Assembly (NCBI RefSeq): GCF_001316265.1
Contig: NZ_BBDN01000013.1
Location: 1-64,000 of the forward strand
DNA from: Vulcanisaeta sp. JCM 16159
GTDB taxonomy: Archaea > Thermoproteota > Thermoprotei > Thermoproteales > Thermocladiaceae
Length of the DNA: 64,000 nt
Direction: 5' to 3'
The first letter of the stretch is position 1; every line of letters starts with the position of its first letter. Positions 18,837 to 28,987 of the stretch are shown here, piece after piece. The translations under genes were made by a program, and so were the position numbers. The notes under the pieces were generated by a model. That model had not been told where the DNA came from, did no database searches, and was given only the letters and a program-made list of their open reading frames with translations.

Positions 18837-20008
18837 ATGCCTAGGATCTTCAAGAACGAAGCTGCATTAACGCCGGAATACATACCAGGTAAGCTACCGC
18901 ATAGGGAGGAGCAGTTGAAGCAATTAGAGACGTATTTTAGTGGTTTCCTCGAAAGCCCGGGCTCTATGTACCCCAAGGTTATGCTGATTGGTAGGCCAGG
19001 TAGCGGTAAGACTGTAACGAGTAGGAAGTTTGGGAATTACGTGGTAAAGTTAAGTGAGAGGGTTAGGTATGTTCATGTGTCTTGTTTTCTCAACAGAACA
19101 CTGAGTTCGGTGCTAAAGGACATTGCTGTTCAATTAAACATTGCAATACCAAAGAGGGGTTATTCAACGGAGGAATTACTTAAAATGCTACTAGACATGG
19201 TTAGGGAAAAGGACGTATATGCAATAGTAGCCCTTGACGACGTATTCCACCTGGTCAATAATAGTGGCCCACATGCATTAGGTACATTGATAAGACTTGG
19301 TGAGGAATACGTAAGTAGAGGCGATAAGTATAGGTTCGGCCTAATACTAATTAGTCAGGATCTAACCTTTAAAGACCAACTTGATAGAAGCTCGCAGAGT
19401 GCGCTTGGTAATACTGTCATCAAGTTCGAGCCATACACAAGGGATCAAATATTCGAGATACTCCTAGCGAGGGCTCAGGAGGCTTTAGTTGATGGCGCCT
19501 ATGATGAGGAGATCCTCGAGATGATCGCGGATGTTTCCGGCATTAACGAGAGTTCGATGGATGATCACAGAGGCGATGCTAGGTATGCCATTGACATACT
19601 ATGGAGAGCCTCGAAGCTCGCTGAGATGAAGGTACTGATAGGGTCTTGCCGGAGCACGTCAGGGAGCCATAAAGAACACGCTCAGGGGTATTAGAAGTGA
19701 TGAGTTAAAGATGTTACCGCTTCATGAAAAGATATTCCTTCTGGCCATTGTTAGGAGTTTAATGAAGAATCCGAACTCGCCCTACATACTTTGGGACTGC
19801 TGAGGATGAGTATCAAATGCTCTGTGAGCAGTATGATGAGGAACCCAGGAAGCACACGCAGTTATGGGAGTACCTTAGGGACTTGAATACAAAGGGCTTT
19901 GTTGAGACTAGGACGTCTAGTAAGGGTATGAGGGGTAGGACAACGCTAATCTCAATACCGTCAGAGCCCCTAGCCACATTAGAGGAAGAGTTGGAAAAAA
20001 ATAATTAA
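18837..20008 (+). CDS. Orc1/Cdc6 replication initiator
   Basis: Orc1/Cdc6 binds replication origins and loads the MCM helicase. An AAA module is seen with PHREEQLKQLETYFSGFL near residue 20, Walker A MLIGRPGSGKTVTSRKFGNY, Walker B IVALDDVFHL and sensor-2-type DHRGDARYAIDILWRASKLA. Slips near 19635 and 19795 lead into the C-terminal winged helix, with LPLHEKIFLLAIVRSLM and QLWEYLRDLNTKGFVETRTS. The joined length of about 390 residues is normal. Such genes often sit beside an origin. The start is the ATG at 18837. Confidence 0.9.
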
Positions 20009-20023
20009 GGGTGAGTTGGGTAC

Positions 20024-20331
20024 GTGAGTGTTGATTTCGTAGAGAGCCTATTTTCATCGAGGATTAGGGTTAGGGTGCTTAAGGCGTTGATTAAGTATAA
20101 GGAGGTGAACATAACGAAGCTCTCCAGGGAGTTGGGCGTTAATTATAAGGTAATTGAGTACCACATAGAGGCCCTTAAGAGACTTGGCATAGCTGAGGAG
20201 AAGAGGTTTGGTAGGATAAGGATAATAAGGCTCAGTGAGGCGACCCACGGGTTTTAGCCATTGAACGCTTCTTCACAGAACTTGAGCAGGCATTTGCTAA
20301 CTCTGATTCACGTAATCAAGGATCCTCTTAG
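20024..20331 (+). CDS. ArsR-like winged-helix regulator
   Basis: The helix-turn-helix reads VNITKLSRELGVNYKVIEYH followed by IEALKRLGIAEEKRFGRIRI, a typical archaeal ArsR/winged-helix core. The plain frame ends at 20257, but one missing base near 20240 joins it to PRVLAIERFFTELEQAFANS and a stop at 20329-20331. The start is a GTG at 20024, 15 bases after the Orc1/Cdc6 stop, so the two may be co-transcribed. The 3' end overlaps the convergent lyase gene by about 35 bases. Confidence 0.7.
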
Positions 20332-21116
20332 CCAATTTATAATGCACATAATCAACCAACTGGCCCTCAAGCTTATTGCCCCACGGCCCTCCTTAACCGC
20401 CCTTTCATAAGTCTCAACAACCCTCCTAGCCCAATTGACCTCCTCCTCACTTGGTGAGAAGACCTCGTTGGCCACGGGTATCTGGCTCGGGTGAATGACC
20501 TGCTTTCCGATGAAACCCATGGACTTAGCCTCAACACACTCCCTCCTAAAGCCCTCAATATCCTTAATATCAAAGAACACCTTATCGATTGGGTCAACCC
20601 CATAAACCCTGGCTGCGGAGACTACCATTGTCTTAAGGACCTGGTTTTGTTCGTAAGTCTTCACTACGCCACCGACCGAGAGTGCGAAGTCGGCTGCCCC
20701 ATAGGACACGGCGGTAACGCCCTCACTCCTGACGACATCCTCAACCCTAAGCAAACCCCTAGCCGTCTCTATGAGCGGCTCTATTTCCCTACCCGTGGCC
20801 TTATATACGAAGCCTAGGTCAAACTCAGCCTTTGGAATCACGACGCACTTAACAACATCGATCTTATACACGGTATCGATGTCCGCATAGAAGAAGGGGG
20901 TCTTTGGGTCATTAACCCTAACACAAACCTCCTTACCACCCAATCAAGTTGTGGAAGTAATTCCCTTATTAACTTACGTGCCGCTTCCTTACCATCAATA
21001 GGCACCGCATCCTCAAGGTCAATAATCACAGAATCAGGCTTCAACTCAAGGGCTGCCTTCCTAATCATGCGTTCATTATTACCAGGAACAAATAATTGGG
21101 ACCTCCTCAAAACCAC
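20297..21116 (-). CDS. HpcH/HpaI-family lyase (CitE / malyl-CoA lyase-like)
   Basis: The sequence starts RRSQLFVPGNNERMIRKA, then DSVIIDLEDAVPIDGKEAAR (metal-binding Asp-Glu-Asp), CVRVNDPKTPFFYADID, VVIPKAE, PLIETARGLL and YGAADFALSVGG, and ends IGKQVIHPSQIPVANEVFSP. This is the order of the CitE-like CoA-thioester lyase family, which cleaves or forms malyl-, citramalyl- or citryl-CoA type substrates. Slips near 20940 and 20390 break it; the corrected C-terminus reads LEGQLVDYVHYKLAKRILDY and stops at 20297-20299. The substrate is not settled by sequence. Confidence 0.85.
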
Positions 21117-21154
21117 GGGAAGAGCTAGGATTAATTACTAATTAATTTTACCCA

Positions 21155-22111
21155 TTAAAACACCAAAACAGCCCTACCCAAAACCCTCTGGTTCATTAAG
21201 TCATCATATGCCTTATTAACATCCTTAAAGCTATAAATCCTGTAAATAGGCTTAACAACACCTCTATGAAGAAGATCAACAGCCTCAATCACCTCCCTCC
21301 TCGTATACGCAGCCGAACCAACTATCCTATGCTCTCTCATTACCGTAAGCGCAGGTCTCATTAACCTAATCTCCTCACCCTCAGTATTACCTATCAGCAC
21401 CAACGTACCCTCACGCCTTAACGCCCTGAGACTCTCGTTTATGGTAGCTGCACCCACAACCTCCAAAACGGCATCAACATCCCTAACTTTCCTCGAAAAT
21501 TCCCTATCAGTGATAACTTCGTCTGAGTACTTAGCCACAAAATCCGCCTTACTTGGTGACGTTATCGAAATCACATACGCACCAAGATACTTAAGATATT
21601 GAATAGCGTGTATGCCGACGCCACCTCCAGCTCCCGTGACGAGAACCCTAGTGCCTGGACTAGCATTACCCAGCTTACTTGCGTGAATCGCCGTTGCCAA
21701 TGGGCATACTGCTGCGGCGTACTTAACGTAGTCACTGTCTGGCAACTCGAATACGTTGTTTCTCGGTGCTATTACAGCCTCCGCGTAGCCACCAGGCCTG
21801 TTTTCGCCAAAGAATTGAAGGTTCAAGCACAGGTTATCCTTACCGGCCCTACAGTATGGGCATGTGCCGTCAGTAATTGCCCCAAACACACCAACAGACT
21901 TCCCATTAAGTTCACCAAATATTTCATGACCGAGGATCAACGGAGGCTTCAAGTTCTTGAAACCACCCCTCCAAATAACCAAGTCACGACCACAAATACC
22001 CTCAGCCTTCACCCTCACCACGACGTCATTAGGTCCAGGTTCACCAATATCATACTCCTCAATACTGAAGGGCTTATTGAATTCTCTTAGTACGGCTGCT
22101 AATACCCGCAT
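21155..22111 (-). CDS. Zinc-type medium-chain alcohol dehydrogenase / reductase
   Basis: The MDR fold is clear: VRVKAEGICGRDLVIWRGGF, then LKPPLILGHEIFGEL (catalytic zinc Cys and His-Glu), a partial structural-zinc loop TCPYCRAGKDNLC, and the Rossmann motif VLVTGAGGGVGIHAIQYLKY. At 318 residues it is slightly short. GGVGIHAIQ and the loop resemble crenarchaeal acryloyl-CoA reductases as well as alcohol dehydrogenases, so either activity is possible; the methylmalonyl-CoA genes in the window make acryloyl-CoA reduction worth a check. The frame is intact. It lies just upstream of the CitE-like gene on the same strand and may be co-transcribed with it. Confidence 0.8.
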   Translation of the reverse strand: MRVLAAVLREFNKPFSIEEYDIGEPGPNDVVVRVKAEGICGRDLVIWRGGFKNLKPPLILGHEIFGELNGKSVGVFGAITDGTCPYCRAGKDNLCLNLQFFGENRPGGYAEAVIAPRNNVFELPDSDYVKYAAAVCPLATAIHASKLGNASPGTRVLVTGAGGGVGIHAIQYLKYLGAYVISITSPSKADFVAKYSDEVITDREFSRKVRDVDAVLEVVGAATINESLRALRREGTLVLIGNTEGEEIRLMRPALTVMREHRIVGSAAYTRREVIEAVDLLHRGVVKPIYRIYSFKDVNKAYDDLMNQRVLGRAVLVF

Positions 22112-22244
22112 TATTATTGTGTTTGAACGAGTCGATTATTAAACTAACTAATACATATTTTATTTAGGACCTAACGTTAAGCATTCTCGGTCAGCCTCTC
22201 TCCATCAAAGTAATACTTATTTCCTTAGCCCCCTTTTGCATTAC

Positions 22245-23306
22245 GTGGAAACGTGTATTGTATTGCCGACAATAAACGAGGCCAATAACCTGAGAATACT
22301 ACTGCCAATGCTAAGGAATTACCTAGTTGATTATGACTGGTTCGTGGTGGTTGTGGATGACGGTAGCACTGATGGTACTCAAGACGTTGTAGCGGAATTC
22401 GCCAAAGCAACGAAAAGGGCTGAACTAATCGAGAGGGGTGTTAGACTCGGCCTGGGTAGTGCCATTAAGGTTGGCATGAGAGCATGCCTAGAGAAGGGTG
22501 CTAGGTCTATTGTTGTTATGGATGCCGACCTGCAGCACCCACCTGATGTGGTTCCAAACCTTGTTAATGCCGTGCTTAGGGATGGTGTGGACTTGGCAAT
22601 AGCCAGTAGGTATATTGGAGGTGGCGGCATCGTTGGTTGGTCATTTAAGAGACTTGCCATTAGTAAGGGGGCTACGTACATGGCCAGGTTATTAATGCCC
22701 TGGGCCCGCAGCATTAAGGATCCAATTAGTGGGTTCTTCGCCGTAAATGCGGAGAGACTAAGGGGTGTAATTAACTTGCTTAGTGATTCAGCGGGTTACA
22801 AGTTGATTCTAGAGTTATTGACGTTATTTCACGTGAAGTATGGTGATTCATTCAGGGTTGTTGAGGTACCGTATACCTTCAGGAATAGGGTTTATGGTGA
22901 AAGTAAGTTAGGTGCTCATGAATTAATTAATTATGCGATGCTCGTACTTAAGCTTAGTAATTACTCAGTGCTTAAGTACTTAGTATCTCTAGTAATTGGT
23001 TCCATAGTTGGTTATCTACTCTTTAACGTGTTATCGAACATGAACCCAATAGTCTGCAATTTAATATCCATAGAGTTATCCCTGTTCACCGTTATCACTA
23101 TTTATCAATTGTTAATGGGCATGAAACTACAACTACAGTATTACGCGAAGTATCACCTGGTTAAGTACGTTGCTGTGGCCGTGAAGTTAATGCTCTATAT
23201 GGCGTCAACGCCCGTGCTTATAGCACTTATGGTCTCAGGAATAATACAATTATTAATGACACTTAGAATAATAACCATAAGTCCGACAATAATACACGTG
23301 ATATGA
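22245..23306 (+). CDS. Family 2 glycosyltransferase, dolichol-phosphate mannosyltransferase-like, with membrane tail
   Basis: The catalytic domain has CIVLPTINEANNLRILLPML, VVVDDGSTDGTQDVV, GLGSAIKVGMRACLEKGA and VVMDADLQHPPDVVP, the DPM1/DPG synthase pattern with the DxD motif. From about residue 230 there are four hydrophobic segments, including YLVSLVIGSIVGYLLFNVL, like a GtrA-type membrane domain. It probably loads sugar onto a polyprenyl phosphate for glycan or N-glycan assembly. The frame can start at a TTG (22236); the TATA-like AATACTTATT near 22211 fits GTG 22245. The frame is intact. Confidence 0.85.
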   Translation: METCIVLPTINEANNLRILLPMLRNYLVDYDWFVVVVDDGSTDGTQDVVAEFAKATKRAELIERGVRLGLGSAIKVGMRACLEKGARSIVVMDADLQHPPDVVPNLVNAVLRDGVDLAIASRYIGGGGIVGWSFKRLAISKGATYMARLLMPWARSIKDPISGFFAVNAERLRGVINLLSDSAGYKLILELLTLFHVKYGDSFRVVEVPYTFRNRVYGESKLGAHELINYAMLVLKLSNYSVLKYLVSLVIGSIVGYLLFNVLSNMNPIVCNLISIELSLFTVITIYQLLMGMKLQLQYYAKYHLVKYVAVAVKLMLYMASTPVLIALMVSGIIQLLMTLRIITISPTIIHVI

Positions 23307-23353
23307 ATCACGAAAGGCCTTTTAATTCAATTACCTCACTACATTTTCATGTA

Positions 23354-24406
23354 ATGATAATACTCCTAACGACGGTACCTGGGATTGAGGATATCGTAAT
23401 TAATGAAGTCAAGGAATTATTTAGGGATAGGGTTGCTGCAGCGGAGGTTTTTGGTTCATCCAATGTGACTGGTAAGGTACTGGTAAACGTAAGTGGTGTG
23501 ACCATTAACGAGCTAAAGACGCTAGGCACTGTGGAGCACGTGGTAATGGTCCTCGACATAGGAAATGTTGGTAAAGACGTAGGGAGTTTAAGGGATTGTA
23601 TTTGGAGACTAAGACTTGACGAGTTACTTAATTATTACACTCCAAATACCACAATTGGTATAATGGCCGATAGGTCTGGAGATCATGAATTCAGGAGCCC
23701 AGATGCAGCGGCATTACTTGGTGAGAGGATTTCCGAGTTCCTGGCGTCCATGGGCATTAAACCCCTCTTCAACCTTGATAATGCCGACCTAACATTGAGA
23801 CTTATTATCGACCAGGACAAGTGCGTGCTTGGTATATCAATAACCCGTAAGCCACTTAGGAATAGGCCGTACAGGAGGTTTAATCATCCAGCAGCGTTAA
23901 ACCCCATACTGGCTAATGCAATGTTTAGGGTATTGAGTCCAGCCCCATCATCGAGGGTTTGCGACATAACCTGTGGTAGTGGTACGATAGTTATTGAGGG
24001 TGCCTTATTGAGGAGAGACGTGAGTTTTCTATGTATTGATATTGATTATGGCTACGTCAGTGGAGCATTGATGAATGCGCGGGAGGCTGGTGTAGATTAT
24101 CTAGTTGATTTCGTGGTTATGGACTCGACAAGACCAGCTATCAGAGATAATGTGTGCGCACATGCAATTTTCAATCCTCCATTTGGGATTCGAATCGAGC
24201 CCCTCAAGGGAGTAACAGGCTTCTATGACTCATTGTTAAGAGCACTTAGGGGAGTTCTTAGGGATGGTTCGAGTGCCGTATTTATAACTGTTAGGAAGTC
24301 CCTGGTCCGGAAAATACTTGCTAAGTATGGGTTTAGGATAATGAGTGAGAGGGTCGTTGAACAGGGTGGTATTTGGAGTTCTATTTTTAAGGTTGTTAGG
24401 GAATAA
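23354..24406 (+). CDS. THUMP-domain tRNA (guanine-N2) methyltransferase, Trm14/TrmG10-like
   Basis: The N-terminal THUMP region starts MIILLTTVPGIEDIVINEV. The Rossmann methyltransferase follows with RPYRRFNHPAALNPILANAM, the SAM loop CDITCGSGTIVIEGA and the catalytic NPPFGIR motif typical of N2-guanine methylation. The length is about 350 residues and the frame is intact. Whether it acts at G6 (Trm14) or G10 (Trm-G10) cannot be told here. ATG 23354 fits the family better than the in-frame ATG at 23303, which would overlap the preceding gene. Confidence 0.85.
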   Translation: MIILLTTVPGIEDIVINEVKELFRDRVAAAEVFGSSNVTGKVLVNVSGVTINELKTLGTVEHVVMVLDIGNVGKDVGSLRDCIWRLRLDELLNYYTPNTTIGIMADRSGDHEFRSPDAAALLGERISEFLASMGIKPLFNLDNADLTLRLIIDQDKCVLGISITRKPLRNRPYRRFNHPAALNPILANAMFRVLSPAPSSRVCDITCGSGTIVIEGALLRRDVSFLCIDIDYGYVSGALMNAREAGVDYLVDFVVMDSTRPAIRDNVCAHAIFNPPFGIRIEPLKGVTGFYDSLLRALRGVLRDGSSAVFITVRKSLVRKILAKYGFRIMSERVVEQGGIWSSIFKVVRE

Positions 24407-24436
24407 GGAATTGATTATTTGATTTTAAGGAGTATT

Positions 24437-25235
24437 CTATTGAGCCTTTGGTATGAATGATCTCTGATCCTCATTTGGAAATAGCCTATCAAGGACTTTC
24501 CTAGGCACCTTGTACACCCTGAGTGCTATCTCCCTAATCAACTTATCATGAGGTACGCATTTAGTCAGGTTAAGCCTAAGGCAGTGTGTGTATTTCATGA
24601 TCTTCTTCTCCTCAATCTTCTTAATATTACCAAGCGCGATGTCCTCAGCCACTCTAAAGGCTACATAAAACTTCACATACCTCATGAATCTATCTGCCAG
24701 GTCTGGAAAGGCTGTGCTTAATGCTTTATATGTGCCCACGAAGTTCTCCTCAGGGAAGTCTGGAAACCTCATTATTGTACCAGTGAATACATACCTCAAT
24801 AACCTAAATCCTCTCTCCTCGGTCTTAGGCCCCAACACCTCATTATCAACCATTTTCCTAAACTGTTCAGTATCATTATCACCTAGTTGAAAGTTTTTAT
24901 TCTTAAGGAAGTTATACGCCTCGTCACACGCAATTTCCACATTGAAGATGTTCTTGAGTGCATTGGCGAGCTCGCCATCAAGTAGCCTAGGCCGTATTTA
25001 CCAACTATGTATACCGTGGCTATTTCCTTATCGTAAATCCTAACCTTACTAAAGCCCCTGAAGGCTCGACGCCCTTCTGTTTATAAATAATATATACTAA
25101 CTCCTCGAGTTGATTTCTTGTACTTACCTCATTCCTCATTATCTTACTCCATATCTCCGTGACGGCCTCAATACGGTCTTTATATAGCTGCCTAGCATCT
25201 AAGCCACTACTCATATTAGCAATCCACCTATCCAA
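24437..25235 (-). CDS. Crenarchaeal protein of unknown function (DUF2192-like)
   Basis: The joined protein starts MDRWIANMSSGLDARQLYKD, with VTEIWSKIMRNEVSTRNQLE. After two slips (near 25040 and 24985) it continues RIYDKEIATVYIVGKYGLG, then AFPDLADRFMRYVKFYVAFR and a helical end, REIALRVYKVPRKVLDRLFP. It is about 265 residues long. The YDKE...VYIVGKYGLG stretch agrees with my memory of the crenarchaeal DUF2192 family. The function is unknown. It lies directly downstream of the L10e gene on the same strand, so they may be co-transcribed. Confidence 0.6.
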
Positions 25236-25279
25236 AGTTCTCCCAAAAACAGTGCCTTATAACCCTTGTGCTTCAGGAC

Positions 25280-25826
25280 CTATGACTGAGTAGCGGCCTT
25301 AACCTGCTGAGATCGCTTGGGGAAGATAACAATCCTCGTTGGAAGAGGTAACTTGGATGCAGCCCTCCTAAGAGCTTCCTTAGCATGTGCCAGGTTCTTA
25401 TTCTCAACCTCAAGGTGCATTATCACCGTGCCTGGCTTAAGTATCCTCGCAGCCCTACCTGAGGGTACGCCAAATGATAACCTCATGCCCTGCTGTAGAC
25501 GGTCTGCACCGGCCATGGCTAGCATCTTATTTTCCCTAATCACGTGGAAGGGATAGACGTTTATCTTTAGGTAGAAGTTGGGGTCATTAACGTACTTAGA
25601 CAGGTACTTATACGCCATCTGCCTAGCAGCCTCAAGGGCATTAGCTTATCTGACCGGTCTCCTCAGCCACAAGCTCAACCACGTAATCAAACCTCGCCCT
25701 CTCCCTGGGCTTCGTATTACCAAGCTCAAACCTAGGTATTTGAACATATGGAGCACCGGCTATGTACTCAGTCCTCGTGTAGGGTCTCTTTAATCTCCTA
25801 TAACAACGCGCAGGCCTGAGTGGCAT
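25280..25826 (-). CDS. rpl10e: Large ribosomal subunit protein L10e (uL16)
   Basis: L10e/uL16 is a core 50S protein near the peptidyl-transferase centre. The sequence starts [20 protein letters not shown] and has [12 protein letters not shown]. After a slip near 25645 come [39 protein letters not shown] and [20 protein letters not shown]. The joined length of about 182 residues is normal for archaeal L10e with a short basic tail. The start is the ATG at 25824-25826. Confidence 0.92.
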
Positions 25827-25875
25827 AGCAACGTCGAGTTACTGGGGAAGCATGGGTATTTAAACACTACGCCCA

Positions 25876-26153
25876 CTAAATCCTACTAATCCTCAACGAA
25901 CCAACATACCTCTTAATCCATGAAACAAGTTCCTCGTACGTTCTCTCACCATCCCTCGTGAGTTTCACAAATCCATCACCATCAATAAGGACTAGGTTCC
26001 TCTCAATCATCCAATTAAGGTACCTCTCCAACTTATCATACGATAAGCCACAGGCCGTGGCCAACCTAGTCCTCTTCATAGGCCCATTATTAACCAAGGC
26101 TCGATGATCCGCGCCAATACGTATAGGTCAGGTCTGAATTCCCTGGAGTTCAT
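25876..26153 (-). CDS. Small winged-helix regulator (HTH_45-like)
   Basis: The core reads GPMKRTRLATACGLSYDKLE followed by RYLNWMIERNLVLIDGDGFV and KLTRDGERTYEELVSW, the archaeal stand-alone winged helix described as PF14947. A slip near 26095 separates the first helix, MNSREFRPDLYVLARIIE, so the real start is probably the ATG at 26151-26153, not the internal ATG 26097. The start overlaps the end of the upstream membrane-protein gene, so translation may be coupled. The target is unknown. Confidence 0.7.
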
Positions 26154-26800
26154 GGTAAATCCACCTAAGCTCAATGATTAAGCCGCCCAGGGACCATAGC
26201 CTTTTAGCGTCGTTGGATAGGTCATCCCATTCAATGGCTAGTGCAATTACGAGGTCAATTATTACGGCCATGGCTATTGTATACCACGTCCAGGAAGTAT
26301 AGCCTAGGAACATTATCAATACCGACACCGCCATGAAAATGAGTAGAAAAAGGAGTATTGATAATGCTAATAACTTGACTATAATTACTAGGCATAACCA
26401 ATCCTAGCCCTATTAATTTTATACTCAATATCATCAAAATCCAGTGTCGATAGAATCTCGAGAATGCCGGAAACACCCAACTGCATTTTTCATCCCAATC
26501 ACCATAAGCACTTACATTCTTTATCAATTTATCAATACGCGTATAGACGTAATACGGCACTATTATTAACACCGCAATTATGGTGAGTATACCAAGCCCT
26601 GATGGCAATAGCGTTATTTCCTGGGCCATTACTATGTATGTTATAATGGACATTATGTACGCCCCCAGCATCACGGCAATTATTATCAATGCGTTAGTTA
26701 AGATCCTCGGTAATTCATTAAGAACATTATTAACACCTTCAATGCGAATAAGCGCGTCCCTAAGCATCATAAGCTTAGCCTTAGCATCTTCAATGCTCAT
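26128..26800 (-). CDS. Membrane protein of unknown function
   Basis: This gene is read across a slip near 26380. The first part starts MSIEDAKAKLMMLRDALIRI and has hydrophobic segments such as NALIIIAVMLGAYIMSIITY and GILTIIAVLIIVPYYVYT. The second part has MAVSVLIMFLGYTSWTWYTI. In all there are about five membrane segments in about 225 residues, with a charged cytoplasmic end (LSNDAKRLW). I recognise no family. It overlaps the next upstream gene by an ATGA junction and the downstream winged-helix gene, forming a three-gene unit. Confidence 0.55.
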
Positions 26801-27396
26801 ATTACAAACACCACCTTGCTTACCTGGACCACGACCACTATATTATTACTACTATTGGTTGTTACCAATAGGTAAGTGCCCGTTCCGCAGGGTGATATGT
26901 TACTAAAGAACCGTGAGATAAGTGATGTCGTGTTTAATGGCATTAAATACATTGATTTGAGGCTAAATGTCGTTTCATAAATTACGAGGGGATTACTTAG
27001 GCTATTTAATGAATACGGCATCACTGAGGCATTGGATAATGGAATAACTCTGGCGCACTCAGGATATGCCATATAGTTACTTGGCGTAAATAGAAACGTA
27101 AACCTAATGGTACTATTGGGTTCTAGAGCCACTCTTGTGCCATTACCAAGATATATCATTAATGGTGCATTTGACGGATTAGTTATGGTCACTATTACCT
27201 TGGCATACGCATTATGAATGACGAGTATCGACAACATGAATCCCGTGGTTGAATTTACGGTAAATATGCCCGCTGGAATAGCATACGTATTGATTTCTAC
27301 GTTTTGCCAATTTAGTATTATTATGGCCATCTCGGTGAGTACGGTTATTAATAATGCTATGATTAATAATCGACCCAACACCTTACGCTTACCCAT
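26797..27396 (-). CDS. Single-span membrane-anchored extracytoplasmic protein
   Basis: A 199-residue protein has one N-terminal hydrophobic anchor (LLIIALLITVLTEMAIIIL) and a beta-rich outer part with many Asn-x-Ser/Thr sites, as in NSTTGFMLSILVIHNAY and EPNSTIRFTFLFTPSNYM. It also has a possible disulfide pair (Cys in YPECARV and SPCGTG). I recognise no family. Its stop overlaps the start of the downstream membrane protein (ATGA), so the pair are likely partners. The frame is intact. Confidence 0.55.
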   Translation of the reverse strand: MGKRKVLGRLLIIALLITVLTEMAIIILNWQNVEINTYAIPAGIFTVNSTTGFMLSILVIHNAYAKVIVTITNPSNAPLMIYLGNGTRVALEPNSTIRFTFLFTPSNYMAYPECARVIPLSNASVMPYSLNSLSNPLVIYETTFSLKSMYLMPLNTTSLISRFFSNISPCGTGTYLLVTTNSSNNIVVVVQVSKVVFVI

Positions 27397-27452
27397 TATG
27401 GATATTACGGTTATTAATTAATAAACTAAACTCCCCCAGGGAGAGTAACCAT

Positions 27453-27895
27453 TTACTTAGAACCTCTCTGTGATTGCACCCTTATTATCGCCTCGGCAAT
27501 GTCGCCATTAGTCTCCTTCAACGCCTTAATCGCCTCCTCCCTAGTGCAACCAGTCTCCTCCATGACGAGTCTGATATCGTCCTCACTCGGTTCATATTGC
27601 TGTGGGGCCTTTGCACGGTGGCTTGTTGGGGTTGTTGTATTATTAGTGATGTTCTTGGCTGCTGCATCGTTGGTTGCGGCTTAACGACTTTAATGTCCGA
27701 GTCACTGGCCTGCACTTGATATATTGATAGTCCCTGTATTTTCATTCTGGCAACCATGGGCTTATTAATCTCGATGGTTGAGCCATCGCCAAGATAAATA
27801 ACCACCTTGGTTACGTTATTCACCTCCTCTAGATTTAAGTCTTGGATACCAAATCGTTTAAGCATTCTCTTTACTTCTCTTGGGTTTATGCCCAC
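27453..27895 (-). CDS. nac: Nascent polypeptide-associated complex protein
   Basis: Archaeal NAC binds nascent chains at the ribosome. The NAC domain is seen as [39 protein letters not shown] and [16 protein letters not shown] Gln/Pro-rich linker follows, and after a slip near 27615 a C-terminal UBA domain with [19 protein letters not shown] and [15 protein letters not shown], stopping at 27453-27455. The length of about 147 residues is a little longer than usual because of the linker. The start is a GTG at 27893-27895. Confidence 0.88.
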
Positions 27896-27945
27896 GAAGC
27901 CTTAACACAACAGCTATATTTAAGCAATTTTCATCTTAAAGATCG

Positions 27946-28887
27946 TTAACCACAATATGGTCCTAACATTTGTGCTATTGTTTGCGATGAGCATCCGTAG
28001 CCAAGTACGTGAGTTGGGAAGTACTGGATTACGTAGTATATGGAACCACTGCTTATGAGTTTGTCCAGATACCCGCCATACTCCAACTGGAATATTGCGC
28101 AGTACGGGCACTCCGGATCTAAGAACTCAATAACGGTTATATTCGCACTCGGGTTGCCAATACCAAGACCACTTGAGGCCAGTTCTCTAATAAAGGAAAC
28201 CTGGGTTGAATTGGCCCTAAATCCATAACCAAGCTCCTGGCCTTGATACGTAAACGTAGTTACATTACCTAACTTACTATAATTAATGGCGTAGAAAACA
28301 AGGGGTGACGCGCCGGCAAGTACATAGGTTATATTATTTGCCTTATTAAGGACGATGAATAATGGGGTTCCAAGTAAATTACCTGGTACATTAAGCGTAT
28401 AAGCCATTGTATTAATATTACTTAACGCACCCATTACTACATTTGCCAGGTACTGATCGCTCTCATTCACGGCGCAACCCGGATATTTATTTGCCAGGTA
28501 CTGATATTGGGCTATTGGATACATTAATAAGTATGTAATATTATTCGTCTGTTCATAATAATACAGATAGTTATATGCAATTATGTATATGCTATTTACG
28601 GTATTTAATGTAGTATTTCCGCCATACTTATTATAAATGCATATAAGACCAAGCCAATTCTCAACACCTCTCTCAAATGCCTCAGCAAACGATACAGTTT
28701 GGGTTGTTGATGAAGATTGAGATGTTGAGTTTGTTTGGGGAGAGGTCTGGTTTTGAGTCGAGTTTGGTCCTACATTTATTAGTGGTGGTTTAGGCGCAAG
28801 GAAGTAAACTAAAACCGCGGCAAGTGCCGCTGCGAGTACTATTACGGTTATTAATAATATCCTGTTTATGCTCGCGGTACTTGACAT
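27946..28887 (-). CDS. Membrane-anchored thioredoxin-fold disulfide oxidoreductase (DsbA/DsbG-like)
   Basis: An N-terminal anchor (LLITVIVLAAALAAVLVYFL, residues 10-30) is followed by a Ser/Thr/Gln/Asn-rich linker with glycosylation-type sites and then a thioredoxin-fold domain with the redox motif FLDPECPYCAIFQLEYGG (CPYC). The C-terminal part has YFPTHVLGYGCSSQTIAQML with further Cys. At 313 residues it resembles bacterial DsbG/DsbA-like exported proteins. It would act outside the membrane to make or shuffle disulfides. The frame is intact and it lies upstream of the NAC gene on the same strand. Confidence 0.75.
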   Translation of the reverse strand: MSSTASINRILLITVIVLAAALAAVLVYFLAPKPPLINVGPNSTQNQTSPQTNSTSQSSSTTQTVSFAEAFERGVENWLGLICIYNKYGGNTTLNTVNSIYIIAYNYLYYYEQTNNITYLLMYPIAQYQYLANKYPGCAVNESDQYLANVVMGALSNINTMAYTLNVPGNLLGTPLFIVLNKANNITYVLAGASPLVFYAINYSKLGNVTTFTYQGQELGYGFRANSTQVSFIRELASSGLGIGNPSANITVIEFLDPECPYCAIFQLEYGGYLDKLISSGSIYYVIQYFPTHVLGYGCSSQTIAQMLGPYCG

Positions 28888-28987
28888 AATCCTCTATCAT
28901 TGTTTAGGATAAGTTAAAAACCTTACTAACCTTCCGTAGGTTCATTAAGAAAGACATTAATAATTTAAATTATAAATATTAATTACA

